In this document: positions 42,724-49,794 of the stretch, piece after piece | How the letters are laid out: each line of letters starts with the position of its first letter | Numbering within the stretch: position 1 is the first letter of the stretch | Assembly: GCA_028281025.1 (NCBI GenBank) | Contig: JANQKR010000047.1 | Span: forward strand, 1-64,000 | Direction: 5' to 3' | Source: Croceivirga sp. | Lineage (GTDB): Bacteria; Bacteroidota; Bacteroidia; Flavobacteriales; Flavobacteriaceae | Length of the DNA stretch: 64,000 nucleotides | Position numbers and translations under genes: made by a program | Notes under the pieces: model-generated | What the model was told of the DNA's origin: nothing | The model's input: only the letters and a program-made list of their open reading frames with translations | The model's database searches: none

Positions 42724-43200
42724 ATGAAGTTTAAAAGGCTGACAAAAGAACAATTTGAGGAACTGCAAGGGGAGTTTATCAATTTCTTGGCAACCCAATC
42801 CATTACGGCGGACGAGTGGAAGGACCTAAAGCAAAAGAATCCCGAAGTGGCCGAAGAGGAACTGGATATCTTCAGTGATTTGATCTGGGAAGGCGTATTG
42901 TCCAAAGTCAAGTACTTGGAAAACATCTCCGCCAACCATATGCATTTGTTTGAACTTGAGGATAAGGAAATGAAACTCATTTCGGTAAAGGTGATGAACC
43001 CCAAAGTGGATTTACGGACCAGCGAAGGTTTTGGTTGGTTCAAAAAGAACTGGCAGTCCGATTTTGTGGATTACCTAACAGCATCAAAGGCCTATACCAA
43101 GGATAAAAACTTGGATAAGTTCCAATTAATCGAACAGGGAGCTGTGATTACCAAAGGCGAGCTCTACCAATGGTTTGATGAAATTATAAGCCCCCTCTAA
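42724..43200 (+). CDS. Conserved flavobacterial protein (DUF6495-like)
   Basis: This 158-residue cytosolic protein with no signal or membrane segment is acidic and helical (LTKEQFEELQGEFINFLATQ, NPEVAEEELDIFSDLIWEGVL). The C-terminal half holds MKLISVKVMNPKVDLRTSEG. I believe it belongs to a flavobacteria-restricted family labelled DUF6495, but the assignment is from memory and the function is unknown. Its last codons and stop lie in the CCCCCTCTAA start of the palindromic repeat that follows, so the C-terminus ISPL may have been set by that repeat. Confidence 0.75.
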   Translation: MKFKRLTKEQFEELQGEFINFLATQSITADEWKDLKQKNPEVAEEELDIFSDLIWEGVLSKVKYLENISANHMHLFELEDKEMKLISVKVMNPKVDLRTSEGFGWFKKNWQSDFVDYLTASKAYTKDKNLDKFQLIEQGAVITKGELYQWFDEIISPL

Positions 43201-43281
43201 CTCCCCCAAAAGGGGAGAATTCCTTAATGAAAAGCGGTTGAAATTTATTCCCCTCCTTTGGAGGGGGTCAGGGGGAGGCTT
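43190..43281. repeat. Palindromic repeat with AAGCCCCCTCTAACTCCCCC arms
   Basis: The left arm AAGCCCCCTCTAACTCCCCC (43189-43208) and the right arm GGGGGTCAGGGGGAGGCTT (43263-43281) are near inverse complements. Inner pairs CCCCAAAAGGGG and CCCCTCC/GGAGGGG also occur. The element supplies the stop codon of the gene before it and ends at the promoter element of hisS. Such CCCTCTAACTCCC units are, as I recall, dispersed in other flavobacterial genomes. Confidence 0.75.
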
Positions 43282-43288
43282 ATATTTG
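43281..43288 (+). promoter_or_regulatory. Probable -7 element of hisS (leaderless transcript)
   Basis: TATATTTG is an exact TAnnTTTG match whose last base is only three bases before the hisS ATG at 43292. With the transcript starting three to four bases after the element, the mRNA would begin at the start codon itself. The first T is the last base of the repeat's right arm. Confidence 0.55.
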
Positions 43289-43291
43289 TGC

Positions 43292-44668
43292 ATGCCACAA
43301 AAACCAAGTATACCAAAAGGGACACGGGATTTTTCACCAATTGAGGTGGCCAAGCGCAACCACATCATTTCCACGGTCAAAAAACACTTTGAAACTTACG
43401 GTTTTCAACCTATAGAAACGCCCAGTTTTGAAAATTCGGACACCTTATTGGGGAAGTATGGGGAAGAAGGGGATCGTTTAATCTTTAAGATATTGAATTC
43501 CGGGGATTTCATCTCTAAAGTCGATGATGTTACCTATAGTTCCAAGAGTTCCGCCTCCCTGGCACCCAAGATTACGGAAAAAGCACTCCGTTACGATCTT
43601 ACCGTACCCTTTGCCCGTTATGTGGTGATGCATCAAAATGAACTGGATTTTCCTTTTAAACGATATCAGATCCAACCTGTGTGGCGGGCAGATAGACCCC
43701 AAAAAGGACGTTTTCGGGAATTTTATCAATGCGATGCCGATGTGGTCGGTGCCAATTCCCTACTACAGGAAGTGGAGTTTGTACAATTGTACGATGCCGT
43801 TTTTTCCGAGCTGGGTTTGGAAGGCTGCACCATCAAAATGAACAATCGAAAAATATTATCGGGCATTGCGGAAGTAATTGGTGCGCAACAGCTGTTGGTT
43901 GACTTTACCGTAGCCTTGGACAAGCTCGATAAAATAGGGGAGGAAAAGGTAAAAGAGGAAATGCGCTCCAAGGGAATCTCAACTTCGGCAATTGACAAGG
44001 CCAGTCCTTTATTTAAAATGGAAGGGGACCATCAAACGCAATTGGACCAACTAAAGGATTTGCTTGTAGAATCCGATGTGGGCCTTGAAGGAGTAGGGGA
44101 GTTGGAGGCTATTTTTGGGATGGTGGAAAGTTTGGGATTGCAATCCGCCCAATTGGCCCTGGATGTTACCCTGGCCCGTGGCTTGAATTACTATACGGGT
44201 ACCATATTTGAAGTTGCCGCTCCGGAAGGGGTGCAAATGGGATCCATTGGTGGCGGTGGCCGATACGATGACCTGACCGGAATTTTTGGATTGAAGGATG
44301 TGAGTGGGGTTGGTATTTCATTTGGATTGGATCGTATTTATTTGGTGTTGGAAGAACGCAATCTATTTCCCCAAGCATTGGGACAGAGCTTGGATGTCCT
44401 TTGTCTGAATTTTGGAAAGGAAGAAGGAAAGGCTGCCTTGCAATTGGTTTCCAAATTGCGGAAAAATGGCTTACGTGCCGATTTGTACCCTTCTTCCACC
44501 AAGGTCCCAAAACAGTTTAAGTATGCAGATAAGCGTAAGGTACCTTATGTGATTCTTTTGGGGGACAAAGAGCTTCAAACGGGCAGTTTTGTGGTGAAGA
44601 ACATGAAAACCGGGGAACAAAGGTCGTACGCCCTGGACAAACCGGAGGATTTTACGGCAACACTATAA
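43292..44668 (+). CDS. hisS: Histidyl-tRNA synthetase
   Basis: Charges tRNA-His with histidine. The protein has 458 residues from the ATG at 43292. Class II motifs are visible: motif 1 region FSPIEVAKRNHIISTVKKHF, motif 2 FKRYQIQPVWRADRPQKGRFREF, the His-specific LDVTLARGLNYYTGTIFEV, motif 3 GVGISFGLDRIYLVLEE, and a C-terminal anticodon-binding domain with KLRKNGLRADLYPS. The frame is open 18 codons upstream, through the palindromic repeat, but that extension has no relation to HisRS. The gene is convergent with a NUDIX gene, overlapping by 6 bp. Confidence 0.96.
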   Translation: MPQKPSIPKGTRDFSPIEVAKRNHIISTVKKHFETYGFQPIETPSFENSDTLLGKYGEEGDRLIFKILNSGDFISKVDDVTYSSKSSASLAPKITEKALRYDLTVPFARYVVMHQNELDFPFKRYQIQPVWRADRPQKGRFREFYQCDADVVGANSLLQEVEFVQLYDAVFSELGLEGCTIKMNNRKILSGIAEVIGAQQLLVDFTVALDKLDKIGEEKVKEEMRSKGISTSAIDKASPLFKMEGDHQTQLDQLKDLLVESDVGLEGVGELEAIFGMVESLGLQSAQLALDVTLARGLNYYTGTIFEVAAPEGVQMGSIGGGGRYDDLTGIFGLKDVSGVGISFGLDRIYLVLEERNLFPQALGQSLDVLCLNFGKEEGKAALQLVSKLRKNGLRADLYPSSTKVPKQFKYADKRKVPYVILLGDKELQTGSFVVKNMKTGEQRSYALDKPEDFTATL

Positions 44669-45202
44669 ACACGACCGTATCGCTTTTAAAACGTCCAGAT
44701 AACGGGCGGTTGAATTTGGAACAAAGCCCGGATCCTCCTGTAAAACGAGCTCTTCAAAGCTTTGTATCGACAACCATTTTAAGGATTCCACTTCAGACTC
44801 TTGCCTGGTCAATGGTGTTTTATCGTCCAGTTCGTAAAGGAAGGTATGGGTAAATTCCCTGTCCCAGATCATTTCCGAATGCTTTTCTTCTGTTTTAAAA
44901 ATGCCTATTTTTTTTAAGGCGGATGTATTGATGGTAATCCCAATCTCTTCCTGGACCTCTCTAAAAGCTGCAATTTCCAATGCCTCTCCCGCACTTACAT
45001 GTCCGGCTACGGAAACATCCCATTTTAAAGGAAAGGTATCTTTCTTCGCGCCGCGCTGCTGTAACAGTACCTTACCGTTTTTTGAATAGCACCAGACATG
45101 AATGGTAGGATGGAAAAGGCCCAGTTTATGGGCCTCTGATTTCATGGTCACCTTTCCGGTATAGTTCCCTAGCTCGTCAAGTATATCAACCAATTCGTCC
45201 AT
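44663..45202 (-). CDS. NUDIX hydrolase
   Basis: The protein has 179 residues with a complete Nudix box, G-x5-E-x7-REVQEEIG (67-89, starting GHVSAGEALE), preceded by HPTIHVWCYSKNGKVLLQQRG. The overall pattern, including the N-terminal MDELVDILDELGN, is that of isopentenyl-diphosphate isomerase-like NUDIX proteins. The substrate is not determined, and a diphosphate hydrolase is safer to call than IPP isomerase because the Cys/Glu isomerase residues were not confirmed. Its 3' end overlaps hisS by 6 bp. Confidence 0.87.
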   Translation of the reverse strand: MDELVDILDELGNYTGKVTMKSEAHKLGLFHPTIHVWCYSKNGKVLLQQRGAKKDTFPLKWDVSVAGHVSAGEALEIAAFREVQEEIGITINTSALKKIGIFKTEEKHSEMIWDREFTHTFLYELDDKTPLTRQESEVESLKWLSIQSFEELVLQEDPGFVPNSTARYLDVLKAIRSCL

Positions 45203-45324
45203 TGAAGTGTTTTACTTCCTCTATTGTTTTGAACATCTGCCCATGGTACGGGCAGGAATATGAAAAGCGAAACGCCGCATTGGGTTTCCCAACCATAGCT
45301 TCTTCCAAAATAGCGTATAGGATC

Positions 45325-46413
45325 CTACTCAAAATAACTGAACGTTTCCCCAGCTTCAATAGTGAGTAGCGTTTCATAGATCAATCGGATTACGTTTTCA
45401 ACATCATCCCTATGCACGGTTTCCACAGTAGTATGCATATAACGCAAGGGCAGGGAAATCAAAGCGGAAGCAACACCGCCATTACTGTAGGCAAAGGCAT
45501 CCGTGTCCGTACCCGTATAACGGGAATTGGCGGCTCTTTGAAAAGGAATCTTTTTGGCTTCGGCCGTTTCTATGATTCGTTCCCTTAGTTTTTGTTGTAC
45601 GGCAGGAGCATAGGCAATGACCGGTCCTTTTCCCATGGCACAATCCCCCTGTGTTTTCTTTTCTATCATTGGGGTAGTGGTATCATGGGTAACGTCGGTT
45701 ACAATGGCCACATTGGGTTTTATGGTCTGGGTAATCATTTCAGCTCCCCTTAAACCGATCTCTTCTTGGACAGCATTGGTAATGTACAATCCAAAAGGTA
45801 GCTTTTTGCCGTTTTCATGAAGCAATCGGGCCACTTCCGCAATCATGAACCCACCGGCACGATTGTCCAGGGCACGACATACAAATTTATCCTTGTTCAG
45901 TACGTTGAATTCATCCGGATAGGTAATAACGCAACCCACGTGCACACCCATTTTTTCCACTTCTTCCTTATCTTTTGCCCCAATATCAATAAAGATGTTT
46001 TCAAGTTTTGGTGGTTCTTCCTTACCACTTCTTCGGGTATGGATGGCGGGCCATCCAAAAACTCCTTTTACAATGCCGGTTTTGGTATGGATATTTACCC
46101 ATTTGGACGGCGCAATCTGATGATCACTCCCTCCATTTCGTATGACATAGAGCAAACCATTATCGGTTATGTAATTCACATACCAAGAAATTTCATCGGA
46201 ATGCCCTTCGATCACTACTTTATAATCCGCCTTGGGATTGATGACCGCTACCGCAGTTCCATAAGTATCCGTAATAAAATCATCCACATAAGGCTTTAGA
46301 TATTCCATCCAGATTTTTTGCCCTTCCCACTCATAACCTGTGGGTGAAGCATTATTAAGGTATTTCTCAAAGAATTCCAGTGATTTTTTGGTAATGATTT
46401 TGTTTGATGCCAT
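45325..46413 (-). CDS. M42-family aminopeptidase/endoglucanase-like metallopeptidase
   Basis: A 362-residue cytosolic metallopeptidase. The dinuclear metal site can be followed in VIEGHSDEISWYV (His/Asp), CRALDNRAGGFM (Asp), NAVQEEIGLRGAE (Glu-Glu) and IVTDVTHDTTTP (Asp), with a final His in PLRYMHTTVETVHRDD. The family is variously named glutamyl aminopeptidase or CelM; it forms dodecameric shells that trim peptides. The specificity is not readable. It has its own promoter element and is divergent from the DUF4294 gene. Confidence 0.92.
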   Translation of the reverse strand: MASNKIITKKSLEFFEKYLNNASPTGYEWEGQKIWMEYLKPYVDDFITDTYGTAVAVINPKADYKVVIEGHSDEISWYVNYITDNGLLYVIRNGGSDHQIAPSKWVNIHTKTGIVKGVFGWPAIHTRRSGKEEPPKLENIFIDIGAKDKEEVEKMGVHVGCVITYPDEFNVLNKDKFVCRALDNRAGGFMIAEVARLLHENGKKLPFGLYITNAVQEEIGLRGAEMITQTIKPNVAIVTDVTHDTTTPMIEKKTQGDCAMGKGPVIAYAPAVQQKLRERIIETAEAKKIPFQRAANSRYTGTDTDAFAYSNGGVASALISLPLRYMHTTVETVHRDDVENVIRLIYETLLTIEAGETFSYFE

Positions 46414-46430
46414 ATTTTAAAATTGAACAC

Positions 46431-46438
46431 CAAACTTA
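46431..46438 (-). promoter_or_regulatory. Probable -7 element of the M42 peptidase gene
   Basis: The minus strand reads TAAGTTTG, a TAnnTTTG match; the start near 46427 gives a leader of about 14 bases. The divergent element for the DUF4294 gene lies 45 bp away at 46483. Confidence 0.5.
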
Positions 46439-46482
46439 GCAATATTCACGTTTATTTAATAATATGAGCTGTTCAATATCCT

Positions 46483-46490
46483 TACTTTTG
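46483..46490 (+). promoter_or_regulatory. Probable -7 element of the DUF4294 gene
   Basis: TACTTTTG matches TAnnTTTG. The transcript would start near 46494, about 24 bases before the ATG at 46518, so the earlier in-frame Met at 46464 lies upstream of the promoter and is excluded. Confidence 0.55.
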
Positions 46491-46517
46491 ACGCGGTTTT
46501 TGCACTGTTTACTCCCC

Positions 46518-47198
46518 ATGAATCGAGTTTTACTATTCCTGTTAGTGTGCGTGCAGTTTGAGGCGATTGCCCAAATTGAAGACGAAATCATAGATTCTAC
46601 GGCCTACTATGTACGAATGGAAGGTGATTCTTCATGGATCAGGGCCATTGCCCTGGATGACGTTTATATTTTTAGTAAGCTGGAGTTTACGGATAAAAAG
46701 GAAAAACTACAGTATTATATCCTAAGACGAAAAACCCTTAAGGTGTATCCCTATGCGAAATTGGCGGCGGAACGCTTGGTGGAGCTAAATGACAGCTTGC
46801 AGTACATCAAAAAGAAACGTCATAAAAAGCGATACACCAAAAAAGTACAAAAGTATATTGAAGGAGAGTTTTCCGATGAGTTGAAAAAACTGACCAGGAC
46901 GGAGGGGCAGATATTGGTGAAACTCATTCACAGACAAACTGGGAGTACCTCATTTGATTTGGTAAAGAATTTGCGAAGTGGTTGGAGGGCCTTCTGGTAT
47001 CAAACTACGGCCAAAGCATTCAAAATCAATTTAAAAAGGGAATTCAGACCCGCAGAGGTGCATGAAGATTACCTCATTGAAGATATCCTGCAACGGGCAT
47101 TTGCTTCCAATCGCTTAAAACGTCAAAAGTCGGTGTTGGATTACGATTATGCGACCTTAAACAATAAGTGGAAGGCAAGTCTGCCCATCAAGAACTAG
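46518..47198 (+). CDS. DUF4294 exported protein
   Basis: The protein has 226 residues from the ATG at 46518, with a signal peptide (LLVCVQFEAIAQ, ending near 19). The rest is basic and helical: DDVYIFSKLEFTDKKEKLQYYILRRKTLKVYPYAKLAAERL and KKRHKKRYTKKVQKYIEGEF. The segments RTEGQILVKLIHRQTGSTSF and LRSGWRAFWYQTTAKAFKINLKREF are, as I recall, conserved in DUF4294. The family is common in Bacteroidota and has no known function; it is likely periplasmic. It overlaps the convergent DUF6095-like gene by 4 bp. Confidence 0.82.
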   Translation: MNRVLLFLLVCVQFEAIAQIEDEIIDSTAYYVRMEGDSSWIRAIALDDVYIFSKLEFTDKKEKLQYYILRRKTLKVYPYAKLAAERLVELNDSLQYIKKKRHKKRYTKKVQKYIEGEFSDELKKLTRTEGQILVKLIHRQTGSTSFDLVKNLRSGWRAFWYQTTAKAFKINLKREFRPAEVHEDYLIEDILQRAFASNRLKRQKSVLDYDYATLNNKWKASLPIKN

Positions 47199-47428
47199 GT
47201 TTTCTTTTTACCGAATACGGCATCCATTACGATGTTTACCGAACGGAATCCCATATAAATGGCAAATCCGGCCAATGCAATTCCTATAACCAAAACAGGT
47301 ATGAACAATGGCTTATCCGTATTCTTAAAGGCCTGATAAAGGACCACAGGTGCAATAAACATGAGAAGTGCGGTATAAACAAATGACTTTATACCTTTTA
47401 CCAATAAATCTTTGTCCGTTCTTTTCAT
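47195..47428 (-). CDS. Small two-TM protein (DUF6095-like)
   Basis: The protein has 77 residues from the ATG at 47428. A short basic N-terminus is followed by two transmembrane helices (SFVYTALLMFIAPVVLYQAF and FIPVLVIGIALAGFAIYMGF) and a basic tail, GKKKT. The longer frame to 47548 overlaps the divergent GntP gene and lacks a start signal. I think this is a DUF6095 protein; its function is unknown. It shares four bases at its stop with the DUF4294 gene. Confidence 0.72.
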   Translation of the reverse strand: MKRTDKDLLVKGIKSFVYTALLMFIAPVVLYQAFKNTDKPLFIPVLVIGIALAGFAIYMGFRSVNIVMDAVFGKKKT

Positions 47429-47547
47429 AGCATCCATGTACATTCCAAAAGTACGGCATTCCAATTTTATGGGAATACAACGTATCTTGGTATTGCCCCC
47501 TTTGTGGATAATCCTTATTTTAAGCCTTGAATAACCATACTGCACCA

Positions 47548-48882
47548 ATGGAACTCATCGTTCTTTTTTCTGTCATTGTCCTTATCATTATAGCCACGGT
47601 CCGGTTCAAAGTCCATCCGGTCTTTTCCTTGACCCTAGCCGCAATTGTCTGTGGCTTATTGTTTGGGCTATCTCCGGAAAATGTCATGACTACCATTGGG
47701 GAAGGTTTTGGGAAAACGCTTTCCAGTATTGGACTTGTCATAGCTTTTGGGACTGTTATTGGAACATTTTTGGAGAGAACGGGAGGAACCAAAGTCTTGG
47801 CAAATGCCATACTAAAAGGGGTTGGCTTACAAAGATCCCCATTGGCATTGAATTTGGCAGGGTTAATTATTTCCATTCCCGTGTACTGCGATTCAGGTTT
47901 TGTTATTCTTTCTTCCTTGAATAAAGCATTGAGTAAAAAAGCTGGTATCAAAATATTGGTATTCGCCATTGCTTTGGCCACAGGTCTTTATTCCGCCCAT
48001 GTTTTTGTGCCTCCCACGCCTGGTCCTTTGGCAGCTGCGGCCATTTTGGAGGCCGATTTGGGAATGGTAATGCTCTTTGGCCTTTTGGTTGCGGTTTGTG
48101 TTTCACTCGCAGGATATTTTTGGGCCCTGTATATGGGGAAACGACTGAACACGCAGGAGGAGGTTCCCGAAACCAATAAAACGATTATGGACAGCAATGG
48201 GAAGGAAGATTACCCTAGTCTATTGAAAACGCTTTTACCGTTGTTCCTCCCCCTACTATTGATTGCGTTAAAATCTGTTGCCGAGTATCCAACATTCCCA
48301 TTGGGAGAAGGTGTTTTGGCATCATTACTTGGTTTTTTGGGGAACCCGATCACGGCATTGTTCATAGGGGTAGTATTCAGTTTTACGATGGTTCGGGGTG
48401 TAGGAAAAAAGCAAAATCAGGAGTGGGTTGCCGAATCTTTGAAACAAGCCGGATCCATTGTCTTGATTACGGGTGCCGGAGGTGCTTTTGGAGCCATTTT
48501 AAGGACTTTGGACTTTGAGTCCTTATTGCAAATTGGTTCAGCTTCCGGATTGGGCGGTTTGCTCCTTGCGTTCGGTATTGCTGCGGTACTGAAGACCGCA
48601 CAAGGTTCTTCCACGGTCTCCATTATTACAACAGCGGCCATTATTGCCCCGTTGCTGGGAACATTTGGCCTTGAGGGTATCGTGAACAAGGCCTTGACCG
48701 TTCTCGCCATTGGGGCCGGGGCAATGACCGTTTCCCATGTGAATGACAGTTACTTTTGGGTAGTGGCGGAATTCTCAAATATGGATATGAAGACGGCGCT
48801 ACGGGGACATACGTTGGCCACGTTCTTTCAGGGATTGACAGGTATTCTTATCATTTTAGGTCTTTACCTTCTCTTGGGCTAA
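47548..48882 (+). CDS. GntP-family gluconate permease
   Basis: A proton-coupled uptake protein for gluconate or a related sugar acid. The protein has 444 residues and about twelve hydrophobic helices. Family segments are SIPVYCDSGFVILSSLNKAL, PTPGPLAAAAILEADLGMV, GAGGAFGAILRTLDFESL and AQGSSTVSIITTAAIIAPLL, and the C-terminal MTVSHVNDSYFWVV is a GntP hallmark. The ATG at 47548 is preferred over a TTG 21 bases earlier. No gluconate kinase is adjacent, so the specific substrate is unproven. Confidence 0.9.
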   Translation: MELIVLFSVIVLIIIATVRFKVHPVFSLTLAAIVCGLLFGLSPENVMTTIGEGFGKTLSSIGLVIAFGTVIGTFLERTGGTKVLANAILKGVGLQRSPLALNLAGLIISIPVYCDSGFVILSSLNKALSKKAGIKILVFAIALATGLYSAHVFVPPTPGPLAAAAILEADLGMVMLFGLLVAVCVSLAGYFWALYMGKRLNTQEEVPETNKTIMDSNGKEDYPSLLKTLLPLFLPLLLIALKSVAEYPTFPLGEGVLASLLGFLGNPITALFIGVVFSFTMVRGVGKKQNQEWVAESLKQAGSIVLITGAGGAFGAILRTLDFESLLQIGSASGLGGLLLAFGIAAVLKTAQGSSTVSIITTAAIIAPLLGTFGLEGIVNKALTVLAIGAGAMTVSHVNDSYFWVVAEFSNMDMKTALRGHTLATFFQGLTGILIILGLYLLLG

Positions 48883-48888
48883 AAGCAA

Positions 48889-49791
48889 CTATTCAATGGT
48901 GATGGTTTCCGTAAACTCCTGAACAAAGGCAAAATAGCCCAGGGCGAATTCATTGGGTCTTTCCACATTGTCAAAGATTTCAATGTTGTCCAGGCCGGTA
49001 ACATCAAAGACATTACCGCGGACGGTAGCCGCGGGGGTTTCGAACACTCCGCCATCATTTTCAGTTTGCTCCACCAACAGGTCTATGTAATTAAAAAACT
49101 CTTGGTCGGCTCCCAGGATACTCACCTCCACTTCATCTCCAGGGTCTAAATCCCTATCGGGAAAGTAGGAAAACTCAAATTCCTGTCCATCGATAAATTG
49201 ATCGTCCAAAGCTAAAAACTCTCCACCTCCAAAATCGAAAACATAATAGTTTTTAGCGTCCGGTATATCCGTTATGGTGATTTTGATTTCGGTATCATCT
49301 TCATCAAACAAGGTCTCATCCCCTTGTTCCATATTATCGATGGGTACAGCGGGTGCGTATAAGGTTTGGGCCGCATACCTTCTTCCTTTGTGTTCTATGA
49401 TCAGCAAAAAGACAGACTCCGGAGAAAGCCCGGCTGTTGTTAGCCGATCATCAATTGATCCCGGGACAAAGCTGGGAATATAAATTCCGCTGCCCGGTTC
49501 GGATTCTACCAAAACGCGGGTTCTCCCGTATGTAACGCCTGATAGTGCCTCAGGGTCGACCCTACCCGGAAGAATGACCGCTCTTTCCAACTCCGTTACC
49601 GTATTATCATTAAAAAAATCATCTGTCTCCGTCACCCGAATACGGACATCTATGAATTGTTGTGTTGTATCTACCCGTACCAAACCATTGACGACCAATC
49701 TAGGCGGTTCGGGCTGGGTTTCTACATCTATAACATCTTCACAAGAGAGGACGATCAACAAAGCCACGGTTAAAAAAAGTCCCTTTTTCAT
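48889..49791 (-). CDS. DUF4249 lipoprotein, partner of the TonB receptor
   Basis: The protein has 300 residues, with lipobox LIVLSC (Cys17) followed by EDVID, an acidic stretch consistent with surface export. The rest is beta-rich (VVNGLVRVDTTQQFIDVRI, AKNYYVFDFGGGEFLALDD). DUF4249 lipoproteins are usually encoded beside a TonB receptor with a carboxypeptidase-like domain, exactly as here (3-bp gap), and are thought to act as its extracellular partner in the way SusD does for SusC. The substrate is unknown. Confidence 0.85.
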   Translation of the reverse strand: MKKGLFLTVALLIVLSCEDVIDVETQPEPPRLVVNGLVRVDTTQQFIDVRIRVTETDDFFNDNTVTELERAVILPGRVDPEALSGVTYGRTRVLVESEPGSGIYIPSFVPGSIDDRLTTAGLSPESVFLLIIEHKGRRYAAQTLYAPAVPIDNMEQGDETLFDEDDTEIKITITDIPDAKNYYVFDFGGGEFLALDDQFIDGQEFEFSYFPDRDLDPGDEVEVSILGADQEFFNYIDLLVEQTENDGGVFETPAATVRGNVFDVTGLDNIEIFDNVERPNEFALGYFAFVQEFTETITIE

Positions 49792-49794
49792 TGC

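Noticed and set aside
45186-45377. 63-codon minus-strand frame between the M42 and NUDIX genes
   Set aside because: It overlaps both neighbours, and the non-overlapping core is only about 30 codons without recognisable features.
46464-46517. Upstream start of the DUF4294 gene
   Set aside because: It lies before the TACTTTTG promoter element and does not give a better signal peptide than the ATG at 46518.
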